64,000 bases of DNA, from contig CAZKPB010000010.1 of assembly GCA_964554535.1 (NCBI GenBank), positions 1-64,000 of the forward strand, given 5' to 3'. This DNA is from DMER64 sp964554535 (GTDB taxonomy: Bacteria; Bacteroidota; Bacteroidia; Bacteroidales; UBA932). Positions 50,063 to 58,842 of the stretch are shown here, one piece after another; position 1 is the stretch's first letter; every line of letters begins with the position of its first letter. The notes beneath the pieces were generated by a model. That model searched no databases. It had not been told where the DNA came from and saw only the letters and a list, made by a program, of their open reading frames with translations. Both the position numbers and the translations under genes were made by a program.

Positions 50063-51036
50063 ATTACGTCCGGCTGTTTTGTGCCTCGGGGAACGGCGGC
50101 GCGGGTGCCATGCACCTGATGCGGGCCAAGTACGTCCCAAAGGGAGGTCCCGACGGCGGAGACGGCGGACGCGGCGGCCACATTATTTTGCGAGCCAATC
50201 CACAATTTTGGACACTTATTCACCTCAGATACCAGAAGCACGTACACGCAGACAACGGTAGCCACGGTGAGGGTGCTCTGCGCCACGGTGCCAACGGCAA
50301 GGATATCTATCTGGACGTTCCCCTGGGCACGGTAGCCAAAAGCGCCGCCACGGAAGAAGTGCTGTGCGAGTTGACCGTTCCGGGCCAGGAATTCATTCTC
50401 TGCCCGGGAGGCCGAGGCGGATGGGGCAACGACCACTTCAAAAGTCCCACCAACCAGACGCCCCACTACGCCCAACCGGGCGAGTCGGGAGTGGAGGGGT
50501 GGTTCACTTTTGAGCTGAAACTACTGGCCGATGTGGGGCTGGTGGGACTTCCCAATGCCGGCAAGTCCACCCTGCTGTCGGTGGTCTCGGCCGCCAGACC
50601 AAAAATTGCCGACTATCCGTTTACCACACTCGAGCCGCAGTTGGGCATTGTGACTTGCCGGGAGAACAAATCGTTTGTCATGGCCGACATTCCGGGCATC
50701 ATTGAAGGCGCTCACGAGGGCAAGGGTCTGGGACTGCGCTTTTTGCGCCATATAGAACGCAACTCCATGCTGTTGTTCCTCATAGCGGCGGACAGTCCGG
50801 ACATCTGTGCCGAATACAAGATGCTGCTCAAAGAGCTTAAACAATATAAACCCGAACTGCTGGACAAAGAACGGTTGTTGGCCATTACCAAGACCGACCT
50901 TCTGGATGAAGAAGGACTTAAAAAACTCAAACGCCACCTGCCCCGTACCGTGCGCACACATCTGATTTCTTCCGTCACGGGGATAGGCATAGCCCCCCTG
51001 AAGGACTTGCTATGGGAGACCTTATCCGCTCAATAG
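50041..51036 (+). CDS. obgE: GTPase Obg
   Basis: 331 residues. The glycine-rich Obg fold (1-155, e.g. GGDGGRGGHI) is followed by the G domain with GLPNAGKSTLLS (about 166-177), DIPGIIEGAHEGKGLG (about 212-227) and TKTDLLDEE (about 283-291). It has no C-terminal extension. It acts in 50S maturation and stress responses. It overlaps adk and the PAP2 gene on both sides. Confidence 0.96.
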   Translation: MPDSNFVDYVRLFCASGNGGAGAMHLMRAKYVPKGGPDGGDGGRGGHIILRANPQFWTLIHLRYQKHVHADNGSHGEGALRHGANGKDIYLDVPLGTVAKSAATEEVLCELTVPGQEFILCPGGRGGWGNDHFKSPTNQTPHYAQPGESGVEGWFTFELKLLADVGLVGLPNAGKSTLLSVVSAARPKIADYPFTTLEPQLGIVTCRENKSFVMADIPGIIEGAHEGKGLGLRFLRHIERNSMLLFLIAADSPDICAEYKMLLKELKQYKPELLDKERLLAITKTDLLDEEGLKKLKRHLPRTVRTHLISSVTGIGIAPLKDLLWETLSAQ

Positions 51037-51602
51037 TTCAGGCAGACCAACAACTGTTTCTGACGCTCAACGGAGCCCATACTCCCTGGCTGGACCCCGT
51101 AATGCAGTTTTTTTCCAATATTCCCGTATGGATTCCCCTGTACGCGTTTATTGTATTCCTGTTTTTCTACAAACGGCCCTGGCGGATTGGAGTGGTCGCA
51201 CTTTGCTGCGTGGGACTCACCTTTCTGTTTACCGACCAGATATCCGCCTCGCTCATCAAGGAATGGGTGGCAAGGGTGCGTCCTTCGCATGTGGAGGCAT
51301 GGCGGGATATCATTCACTTACTGGAGGGCGAGGGAGGACTCTACGGATTTGTTTCATCGCACGCGGCCAATGTCTTTGGACTGGCCTGCTTCAGCAGTCT
51401 GGTAATCCGCAGGAAATGGCTTACCATATTCCTGTATGTCTGGGCCGCCTTGGTCAGTTACAGCCGTATCTACGTGGGAAAACACTTTCCCGCAGACGTC
51501 CTGTGCGGCGCCTTGTTGGGCTGGCTGACAGGTTGGCTTATGTATAAGCTGTATCGGTTTATCCGCCACGAATTTCTGTCCGGTTATGCGACTGATTATT
51601 GA
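51012..51602 (+). CDS. PAP2 family membrane phosphatase
   Basis: 196 residues with about five membrane segments. The phosphatidate phosphatase signature is present: KEWVARVRPSH (about 82-92, KxxxxxxRP), SSHAAN (about 114-119) and SRIYVGKHFPADV (about 151-163). Likely dephosphorylates a lipid phosphate such as undecaprenyl pyrophosphate or phosphatidylglycerol phosphate. It overlaps obgE by 25 bases and the lipoate ligase gene by 17 bases. Confidence 0.92.
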   Translation: MGDLIRSIVQADQQLFLTLNGAHTPWLDPVMQFFSNIPVWIPLYAFIVFLFFYKRPWRIGVVALCCVGLTFLFTDQISASLIKEWVARVRPSHVEAWRDIIHLLEGEGGLYGFVSSHAANVFGLACFSSLVIRRKWLTIFLYVWAALVSYSRIYVGKHFPADVLCGALLGWLTGWLMYKLYRFIRHEFLSGYATDY

Positions 51603-52581
51603 TTCACAGACCGACCCATACCTTAATTTGGCGGGCGAGGAATACCTGTTTCTGCAGTACAACCGCCCGGTCTTCCGGCTGTGGCGCAACGACCGTTCCA
51701 TCATTGTGGGGCGCAACCAGAATACTCTGGCGCAAATCAACGTTCCCTACGTAAGGCAACACCGGCTGCCGGTGGTCAGAAGGCTCACCGGAGGGGGCGC
51801 CGTCTTCCACGACGCAGGCAACATCAACTTTACCTTTGCCGTTCCCTGCCCCGTGGTTTCCCGTACCACCGAACTGTTTGCCCGTTATACACAGCCCATA
51901 GTGGAAGCCCTCCGGGCTATGGGAATACCCGTAGCCCTTGAAGGGCGCAACGACCTGCGGGTCAACGGATACAAGGTATCCGGAAACGCGCTGGCCCTGC
52001 ATCGCGGCCGCCTGCTGCTGCACGGGACGCTACTATACAGCGCCAATCTGAAAGACCTCTCCAGTGCCCTGATTCCCAAACGAGCCGTCACCTGCTTTGA
52101 GGGAAAAGCCGTGGAAAGTCATCCCGCCCGCACCGCCAATCTCATAGAATTTATGGCCTGTCCGCTACCGGCTGATGTATTTATGGCTCAACTATCGCAA
52201 CAGGTGCAGGCCCAACAGCGGGAACCGTTTGAACCGGAACCTTGGAGCGCCATAGAACAGCAACGCATTGAGCAGCTTTGCCGCCAAAAGTACACCACCT
52301 ATGAATGGAATTACGGGGAATCTCCGGCGTACAATTTCTCGCAGACCCTGCGTTTTACCGGAGGAGAGATTTCCGTATTCCTGACCGTGCGTGAAGGCAT
52401 CATTGTTTCCGCACGCATTTATGGAGACTATTTCTGTACCTCCCCCACCCAAACCATAGAGGCAGCCCTTGCAGGCTGCCCCCATCAGTGGGACAAAATC
52501 AAAGAGCGCCTGGACGCCTTTGATTTTTCCTCCTATTTTGGCACCATCACCCCGGACGAGTTTGCCCGGGTCATCTGCTAA
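51586..52581 (+). CDS. Lipoate-protein ligase A family protein
   Basis: 331 residues. The cofactor-transferase domain has RRLTGGGAVFHDAGNINF (about 61-78) and the catalytic-lysine region GYKVSGNAL (about 127-135). A C-terminal accessory domain (about 245-331) makes it a full-length LplA, which activates lipoate with ATP and transfers it to E2 and GcvH proteins. Its 3' end overlaps the convergent mutB by four bases. Confidence 0.93.
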   Translation: MRLIIDSQTDPYLNLAGEEYLFLQYNRPVFRLWRNDRSIIVGRNQNTLAQINVPYVRQHRLPVVRRLTGGGAVFHDAGNINFTFAVPCPVVSRTTELFARYTQPIVEALRAMGIPVALEGRNDLRVNGYKVSGNALALHRGRLLLHGTLLYSANLKDLSSALIPKRAVTCFEGKAVESHPARTANLIEFMACPLPADVFMAQLSQQVQAQQREPFEPEPWSAIEQQRIEQLCRQKYTTYEWNYGESPAYNFSQTLRFTGGEISVFLTVREGIIVSARIYGDYFCTSPTQTIEAALAGCPHQWDKIKERLDAFDFSSYFGTITPDEFARVIC

Positions 52582-54611
52582 CGGGCCTGTTTTTCCAACA
52601 GCTCCAGCATCTTGACGGCGCATAGGGCTATGGGCGTTCCGGGGCCGAATATGGCCACGGCTCCGGCATCGTACAGCGCCCGGTAATCCTGCGCCGGAAT
52701 CACACCGCCCACAATGACCAGAATGTCTTCCCTGCCCAAATCCTTGAGAGCTTTCACCACCTGGGGCACCAGGGTCTTGTGCCCGGCCGCCAGCGAAGAT
52801 ACCCCCAACAGATGCACGTCGTTTTCTACCGCCTGCCGAGCCGCTTCCTCAGGCGTCTGGAACAAGGGCCCCATATCTACGTCAAAACCGATGTCGGCAT
52901 AACCGGTAGCCACTACCTTGGCACCCCGGTCGTGCCCGTCCTGACCTAATTTTGCCACCATGATGCGCGGCTGACGCCCTTCCCTTTTGGCAAAGGCGGC
53001 AACCATTTCCCTGGCCTTCAGAAAATCTGCGTTATCTTTGGCCTCGGCCATATATACTCCTGTGTTCATACGGATTACTGCTTTATAACGTCCCACCACT
53101 TTCTCGCACGCGTCGGAAATTTCTCCAAGGGTTGCCCTGCAGCGGGCCGCTTCCACAGCCAGTTCCAACAGATTGCCCGTCTTGCTTTCCACGGCCGCCG
53201 TGATGGCGTCAAGGCATTGTTGCACCTTGTTTGCGTCGCGGTGTGCACGCAGGTCTTTGAGGCGTTCAATCTGGGAAAGACGTACCTTGGTATTGTCCAC
53301 GTCCAAGATTTCAATGGGATCCTGTTTGTCCAATTTGTATTTGTTTACCCCAACCACCGTTTCAATGCCCGAGTCAATGCGGGCCTGCTTGCGCGCCGCC
53401 GCTTCTTCAATGCGCAATTTGGGAATGCCTGTTTCTATGGCCTTGGCCATACCGCCCAGTTTTTCAATTTCCTGAATCAGGTTCCAGGCTTCGCGGGCCA
53501 TCCGGTCCGTCAGATTTTCCACGTAGTATGACCCGGCCCACGGATCAATGCTGCGGCATATCTGAGTTTCTTCCTGTATGTACAACTGGGTGTTGCGGGC
53601 AATACGGGCCGAGAAATCCGTGGGCAGGGCAATGGCCTCGTCCAGAGCGTTGGTGTGCAGACTCTGGGTGTGGCCCAGAGCGGCGGCCATGGCTTCTATA
53701 CAGGTACGGGCCACATTGTTGAACGGATCCTGTTCGGTGAGGGACCAGCCCGACGTCTGGCAGTGCGTACGCAAGGACAGCGATTTTGGGTTTTTGGGAC
53801 CGAACCCGTTTACCAGTTTGGCCCAGATCATACGGGCCGCACGCATCTTGGCAATTTCCTTAAAGTGGTCCATTCCAATGGCCCAGAAGAAAGACAGCCG
53901 GGGGGCAAACTGGTCCACGTTCATTCCGGCCCGGATACCGGTACGCAAGTATTCCAAACCGTCTGCCAGCGTATAGGCCATTTCCAATTCGGGTGTGGCC
54001 CCGGCTTCCTGCATATGGTATCCCGATATGGAAATAGAATTGAATTTGGGCATTTTTTGCGCCGTGTAGGAGAAAATGTCTCCAATGATACGCATGGAGA
54101 ATTCGGGCGGGTAAATATAAGTGTTGCGTACCATAAACTCTTTGAGGATGTCGTTCTGAATGGTCCCCGTAAGTTCTTCCAGCGTGGCCCCCTGTTCCAG
54201 ACCGGCCACAATATAGAAGGCCAGCACGGGAAGCACCGCACCGTTCATGGTCATGGACACGGACATCCTGTTTAGCGGAATCTGGTCAAAAAGCACTTTC
54301 ATATCTTCCACGGAGCAGATGCTTACCCCCGCTTTCCCCACGTCGCCCACCACACGCGGATGGTCGGCGTCGTATCCCCGGTGCGTGGCCAGATCAAACG
54401 CTACGGAAAGACCTTTCTGTCCGGCCGCCAGGTTACGACGGTAAAATGCGTTGGATTCCTCGGCCGTGGAAAATCCCGCATACTGGCGGACGGTCCACGG
54501 TTTTTGCACGTACATGGTGCTGTACGGGCCGCGCAGGAAAGGCGCCAGTCCGGCGGCATAATTTAAATGCTCCAGATTTTCAATATCTTGGGCGGTATAG
54601 AATGTTTTCAT
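52578..54611 (-). CDS. scpA: Methylmalonyl-CoA mutase, large (catalytic) subunit
   Basis: 677 residues. Adenosylcobalamin-dependent interconversion of methylmalonyl-CoA and succinyl-CoA, used by Bacteroidetes for propionate production. The TIM barrel (about 1-530) starts with the substrate-lining YAGFSTAEESNAFY; the C-terminal B12 domain has KLGQDGHDRGAKV with the cobalt-ligand His in DGHDRG (about 560). The N-terminus is shorter than in typical 710-residue homologues, but the core is complete. Overlaps mutA by four bases (ATGA). Confidence 0.95.
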   Translation of the reverse strand: MKTFYTAQDIENLEHLNYAAGLAPFLRGPYSTMYVQKPWTVRQYAGFSTAEESNAFYRRNLAAGQKGLSVAFDLATHRGYDADHPRVVGDVGKAGVSICSVEDMKVLFDQIPLNRMSVSMTMNGAVLPVLAFYIVAGLEQGATLEELTGTIQNDILKEFMVRNTYIYPPEFSMRIIGDIFSYTAQKMPKFNSISISGYHMQEAGATPELEMAYTLADGLEYLRTGIRAGMNVDQFAPRLSFFWAIGMDHFKEIAKMRAARMIWAKLVNGFGPKNPKSLSLRTHCQTSGWSLTEQDPFNNVARTCIEAMAAALGHTQSLHTNALDEAIALPTDFSARIARNTQLYIQEETQICRSIDPWAGSYYVENLTDRMAREAWNLIQEIEKLGGMAKAIETGIPKLRIEEAAARKQARIDSGIETVVGVNKYKLDKQDPIEILDVDNTKVRLSQIERLKDLRAHRDANKVQQCLDAITAAVESKTGNLLELAVEAARCRATLGEISDACEKVVGRYKAVIRMNTGVYMAEAKDNADFLKAREMVAAFAKREGRQPRIMVAKLGQDGHDRGAKVVATGYADIGFDVDMGPLFQTPEEAARQAVENDVHLLGVSSLAAGHKTLVPQVVKALKDLGREDILVIVGGVIPAQDYRALYDAGAVAIFGPGTPIALCAVKMLELLEKQAR

Positions 54612-56428
54612 GACTGAATCCCTAGTTCTTTTTGATATTGTCCCAGCGTTTCCAGCAAGTTGTTCCGCACGCTGATAAAATGAGTGATTCCCGCCTTGAC
54701 CAGGTCTTCCTTGCAGGCCGGTTCACCGGCAACCACCACCCTGGCCGGATTGCCCGTAAGAGAAACTATCTGCGGTACGGCCTCGGCATATTCCTCATCG
54801 GAAGAGCAGGCCACAATCAGTTGCGCCCCGGATTCCAGTGCCGCCTTCACCCCTTCTTCAATGGTGGCAAACCGGTTGTTGTCAATTACCTTGATACCCG
54901 CCACCGCAAAGAAATTGGCCGAGAACTGCGCCCGGGCGCGACACATGGCCAAATTGCCGAAAGTCAGCAGAAAAGCCACCGGCTGCTTCCCGGAACGTTC
55001 TGTCCGCAGGCGCAAGGCCTCAAACGGAGCCGCACCCCTTTGCGAATGTTCCAAGGCGTCAAGCGTCAGGGCATCGGGAGCCTGTTCGGAAAAATCGGGA
55101 AACTGATTCACACCCAGGAGCGATTCCCTGCGGGTTTCCAGCAATTTGGCCCGCTTGGCCACCGTAGTGGCAATATCACCGGGAATGCGTCCGGACAAGA
55201 AGTTGGCTACATAACCGCCGGAAGCCGACAGTTCCGTGTATTGTTCCATACAGGCCTGCAGCAATGATTTGGTAAGGTTTTCCACGTAGTACGAGCCACC
55301 CGCGGGATCCGCAATCTTATTCAGATGAGACTCTTCCTTCAAAATGATTTGCGTGTTGCGGGCCAACCTGCGGCTGAAGTCATTGCCGCCGCCCAAAGCG
55401 TAATCAAACGGCAACACTTCCAGGGAATCCACCCCCGCCATTGCGGCCGACATTGCCTCGGTGGTACCTCTTAATAAATTCACGTAACGGTCATACACCG
55501 TCTGGTTCCAAGTACCGGTAACGGCATGTATCCGGCATTTGGGGCAATCATTCCCCTTTAATCCGTGCGCTTCCATCAATCGGGCCCATCCCAGGCGCAA
55601 TACCCTGAATTTTGCCATTTCCATAAAGTAATTGACACTGACCCCCATTTGAAAATACAGGGAGGAAGCGGCTACTGAAGCCGGAATATTGCGGGCACAC
55701 AAGACTTCCATCACCTGTGAAGCGATGGACAGGGAATACACCAGTTCCTGCAACACACCGGCCCCCATATTGTTGAAAAGATAGCCCCCCACTCCTATCA
55801 CGCTTATGCCGGGATACCCTTCCGCATATTTTACACAAGCGGCCGCAGAAGACCAAGCTTCTTCGGAAAAAGTATGCGTTCCCGTCATAAGACAGCGTAC
55901 GGGGTCTGCCCCAAAACGTACCCTGAGGTTGTCCGGGTTCACACCGGGCAATCCGCGGACATATTCCATAAAATGCCGCAGGGTCTCCTCTGCGCCGCCG
56001 GAGAGATAATCAAACGCCACCGGGGTAACGGAAAGGTCTATGTTTTTAAACAGGACGGCCAGTTGGGCCACTGTATGAGAGTGATCGGGATCCACGGCAA
56101 AACCCACACCGTCGGCACCTCTTCTCAAGGCGTCCAGCGCTTGGGCGTTGGCTTCTTCCAAACAGCCCTTTGCAGTAAATGTCTGGTGGATGATCCAGTC
56201 GTTGGTTTCCTTGTTGCCTCTCGCGTAGGGATAGCTTCCGGGAGCCGCCTGCAGATAAGAAGTATCCGTAAGATCTTCTTCCCTGTAATAGGGCCTCACA
56301 CAAAGGCCTTCCAGCGTTTTCCATACCAGTTTTTTCTGGTAGTCGGCACCTTTCAGGTCAGTGAGTATCTGCGCTTCCCATTCCTGAGTGGAGACCGGAG
56401 GAAACTCTTTGAATAATTTTTCTGCCAT
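54608..56428 (-). CDS. mutA: Methylmalonyl-CoA mutase, small subunit
   Basis: 606 residues from the ATG at 56428; an in-frame TTG nine bases earlier is less likely. It is related to the large subunit but its C-terminal domain (about 480-606) lacks the DxHxxG cobalamin ligand, as expected for the non-catalytic partner. First gene of mutA-mutB. No epimerase or MeaB chaperone gene lies beside it. Confidence 0.94.
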   Translation of the reverse strand: MAEKLFKEFPPVSTQEWEAQILTDLKGADYQKKLVWKTLEGLCVRPYYREEDLTDTSYLQAAPGSYPYARGNKETNDWIIHQTFTAKGCLEEANAQALDALRRGADGVGFAVDPDHSHTVAQLAVLFKNIDLSVTPVAFDYLSGGAEETLRHFMEYVRGLPGVNPDNLRVRFGADPVRCLMTGTHTFSEEAWSSAAACVKYAEGYPGISVIGVGGYLFNNMGAGVLQELVYSLSIASQVMEVLCARNIPASVAASSLYFQMGVSVNYFMEMAKFRVLRLGWARLMEAHGLKGNDCPKCRIHAVTGTWNQTVYDRYVNLLRGTTEAMSAAMAGVDSLEVLPFDYALGGGNDFSRRLARNTQIILKEESHLNKIADPAGGSYYVENLTKSLLQACMEQYTELSASGGYVANFLSGRIPGDIATTVAKRAKLLETRRESLLGVNQFPDFSEQAPDALTLDALEHSQRGAAPFEALRLRTERSGKQPVAFLLTFGNLAMCRARAQFSANFFAVAGIKVIDNNRFATIEEGVKAALESGAQLIVACSSDEEYAEAVPQIVSLTGNPARVVVAGEPACKEDLVKAGITHFISVRNNLLETLGQYQKELGIQS

Positions 56429-56467
56429 ATAGGTCAATATCTAATAATTCATAAGCTTTTTGCGACG

Positions 56468-56500
56468 CAAAAGTAATAAAATGATTTAATTCAATCCAAA
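56468..56500 (-). promoter_or_regulatory. Promoter of mutA-mutB
   Basis: On the minus strand TTTG (56500-56497), a 21-base spacer and TACTTTTG (56475-56468). The upstream part lies in the last codons of hutU, so mutAB can be transcribed independently of hutU. Confidence 0.55.
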
Positions 56501-58467
56501 ATGTTTACAATATCGTCGTCAACCAAGTTGGGTAACGTGACTTTCAGGTCCGGATTGGCTTCCATAGCCCGCCGGGCGGCAAACATTGCACCGCTGTTAC
56601 GCGCCCAGGCGCGGCGGGCAATCCCGTTATTCACATCCCAGTACAGCATGTTTTTGATGCGGCGGTCCGCGTCTTCACTGCCGTCTATCACCATCCCGAA
56701 CCCACCGTTGATGACTTCGCCCCAACCCACGCCGCCGCCGTTGTGCAGCGACACCCAGGTAGCCCCGCGAAAGGCATCTCCAATCACGTTCTGCACCGCC
56801 ATATCGGCCGTAAAGGCTGACCCGTCATAGATGTTGGATGTTTCCCGGTAAGGCGAGTCGGTACCCGAGACGTCGTGATGGTCCCGACCCAGCACAATGG
56901 GGGCCTTCACGCGACCTTCCCGGATGGCCCGGTTCATTTCCAGAGCTATTTCAATACGACCCTGCGCATCGGCATACAAGATACGCGCCTGCGAGCCCAC
57001 TACCAGTTTGTTCACCGCCGCCTCCTTAATCCAATGAATGTTGTCTTTGAGTTGTCCCTGAATTTCAGCGGGAGCCGTTTTGAGCAGACGTTCCTGCACT
57101 TCAACCGCAATGCGGTCCGTTTCTGCCAGGTCTTCCGCCAGAGAAGAAGTACATACCCAGCGGTAGGGGCCAAAACCGTAATCAAAATACAGAGGACCCA
57201 TAATATCCTGCACATAGGAAGGATAACGGAACCGGCGGTCTTCCTTCAGCACATCGGCTCCGGCACGCGAAGATTCAAGCAGGAAGGCATTGCCATAATC
57301 AAAGAAATACATTCCCCTTGAAGACAATAGGTTAATGGCGTCAATTTGCCGCCGCAAACTCTCACGGACCGCTTCCTTGAAATGCTCGGGCTCCTGCGCC
57401 ATCATCCGGTTGGATTCCTCAAAAGTCAAACCGGCCGGATAATAACCGCCGGCCCAGGGATTGTGGAGGCTGGTTTGGTCAGAACCCAATTCCACAACAA
57501 TATCTTCTTTGGCCAGACGCTCCCACAAATCCACCACGTTTCCCAGATACGCCAGCGAGACGGCCTCACCGGCCGCCTTGGCCCGGCGGATGCGCTCCAG
57601 AAGTGGGTTCAGGCAGTCATATACCTCGTCCACCCAGCCTTGCTCATAGCGTTTTTGTACCGCCTTGGGATTCACCTCGGCCACTACCCCAACTACTCCG
57701 GCTATACGGGCGGCTTTGGGCTGAGCGCCTGACATTCCCCCCAAACCGCTGGATACAAACAGTTTACCTTTTGTTCCCGGGACACCGTGGCGGCGTGCCG
57801 CATTAAGTATGGTAATGGTGGTACCGTGTACAATACCCTGTGGTCCAATGTACATAAAAGAGCCGGCCGTCATCTGGCCGTACTGCGATACCCCCATGGC
57901 ATTGAATCGTTCCCAGTTGTCCTGTGAGGAATAATTGGGGATAACCATGCCGTTGGTAATGACCAGACGGGGAGCGTCCTTGTGCGAAGGGAACAATCCC
58001 AGGGGATGACCCGAATACAGTACCAGCGTCTGCGTATCGGTCATTTCAGACAAGTATTTCATACACAGACGGTATTGGGCCCAATTTTGGAAAATGGCGC
58101 CGTTACCGCCATATATTATAAGCTCGTGCGGGTGCTGGGCCACCGCCACATCCAGGTTGTTATTGAGCATCAGCATAATGGCGGCCGCCTGCCGACATTT
58201 GGCGGGATATGCGTCTATGTTTTTGGCACTCAGCGGTTCATCGGGACGGTAACGGTACATGTAGATGCGGCCGTAGGTTTTCAATTCTTCCGCAAATTCG
58301 GGAGCCAGCACTTTGTGCTGTGAAGCGGGAAAATACCTCAACGCATTGCGCAACGCCAGTTTTTTTTCTTCTTTGGTGAGGATGTCCTTACGCTTGGGGG
58401 CGTGATTAATTTGCGGGTCAAAGGTCTTAGCCGCAGGAATTTGAGCAGGAATACCTTCTGTTAGCAT
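56491..58467 (-). CDS. hutU: Urocanate hydratase
   Basis: 658 residues from the ATG at 58467; a TTG 24 bases upstream is less likely. It converts urocanate to imidazolonepropionate in histidine degradation, with tightly bound NAD+. Family motifs include YSGHPLGLFPSHKDAP (about 150), SSGLGGMSGAQPKAA (about 238-252) and the C-terminal NNGIARRAWARNSGA. No other hut gene lies next to it: it is flanked by mutAB and rpsU. The length is longer than the usual 550-560 residues, with an N-terminal extension and extra C-terminal segments, as in the Bacteroidetes form. Confidence 0.94.
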   Translation of the reverse strand: MLTEGIPAQIPAAKTFDPQINHAPKRKDILTKEEKKLALRNALRYFPASQHKVLAPEFAEELKTYGRIYMYRYRPDEPLSAKNIDAYPAKCRQAAAIMLMLNNNLDVAVAQHPHELIIYGGNGAIFQNWAQYRLCMKYLSEMTDTQTLVLYSGHPLGLFPSHKDAPRLVITNGMVIPNYSSQDNWERFNAMGVSQYGQMTAGSFMYIGPQGIVHGTTITILNAARRHGVPGTKGKLFVSSGLGGMSGAQPKAARIAGVVGVVAEVNPKAVQKRYEQGWVDEVYDCLNPLLERIRRAKAAGEAVSLAYLGNVVDLWERLAKEDIVVELGSDQTSLHNPWAGGYYPAGLTFEESNRMMAQEPEHFKEAVRESLRRQIDAINLLSSRGMYFFDYGNAFLLESSRAGADVLKEDRRFRYPSYVQDIMGPLYFDYGFGPYRWVCTSSLAEDLAETDRIAVEVQERLLKTAPAEIQGQLKDNIHWIKEAAVNKLVVGSQARILYADAQGRIEIALEMNRAIREGRVKAPIVLGRDHHDVSGTDSPYRETSNIYDGSAFTADMAVQNVIGDAFRGATWVSLHNGGGVGWGEVINGGFGMVIDGSEDADRRIKNMLYWDVNNGIARRAWARNSGAMFAARRAMEANPDLKVTLPNLVDDDIVNILD

Positions 58468-58488
58468 ATTTTGGGATTTTAATGTCCA

Positions 58489-58496
58489 CAAATATA
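58489..58496 (-). promoter_or_regulatory. -7 box of hutU
   Basis: TATATTTG on the minus strand, 22 bases before the hutU ATG, without a clear upstream TTTG. It is divergent from the rpsU promoter. Confidence 0.4.
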
Positions 58497-58506
58497 CGTT
58501 GAAGAG

Positions 58507-58536
58507 TTTGATTTCCCGATTTTTTGTCTACTTTTG
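58507..58536 (+). promoter_or_regulatory. Promoter of rpsU
   Basis: TTTG (58507-58510), an 18-base spacer and TACTTTTG (58529-58536) fit the Bacteroidetes consensus. The predicted mRNA start is just before the strong SD sequence, giving a very short leader. Confidence 0.6.
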
Positions 58537-58547
58537 CAGCCCGTAAC

Positions 58548-58557
58548 AAAAGGAGGT
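58548..58557 (+). promoter_or_regulatory. Strong Shine-Dalgarno sequence of rpsU
   Basis: AAAAGGAGGT is a near-perfect complement of the 16S rRNA 3' end, about 10 bases before the rpsU ATG. Nearly all other genes in this window lack such a sequence. Work in Flavobacterium has linked a strong SD at rpsU to autoregulation by bS21, because bS21 helps hide the anti-SD in Bacteroidetes ribosomes. Confidence 0.8.
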
Positions 58558-58566
58558 GTCTGCATT

Positions 58567-58758
58567 ATGATTATAGTACCCATTAAAGAAGGCGAAAACA
58601 TAGAACGAGCATTAAAGAAATTCAAACGCAAATTTGAAAAGACCGGTATTGTACGCGAACTGCGCAATCGTCAAACCTTCTCCAAACCCTCCATCAAAGC
58701 ACGCGATGAAAGGAAGAAAGCCATTTACAAACAACATATGCAAATCACCGAGGAATAA
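58567..58758 (+). CDS. rpsU: 30S ribosomal protein bS21
   Basis: 63 residues from the ATG at 58567, which is fixed by the strong SD. The basic helical protein starts MIIVPIKEGENIERALKKFK and ends in a Lys/Arg-rich helix. bS21 sits near the 3' end of 16S rRNA. The gene has its own promoter and a terminator right after it, so it is a single-gene unit. Confidence 0.96.
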   Translation: MIIVPIKEGENIERALKKFKRKFEKTGIVRELRNRQTFSKPSIKARDERKKAIYKQHMQITEE

Positions 58759-58779
58759 TTTTCCTTCTCATAAATTCTA

Positions 58780-58808
58780 AAAAGCAACCGAAAATCGGTT
58801 GCTTTTTT
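58780..58808 (+). terminator. Intrinsic terminator of rpsU
   Basis: AAGCAACCGA (58782-58791) pairs with TCGGTTGCTT (58795-58804) around AAA, followed by a run of T. It lies between rpsU and the recombinase gene. Confidence 0.8.
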
Positions 58809-58842
58809 GTATCTTGCAACTGAATCATTCAGTCGTTCTGTT

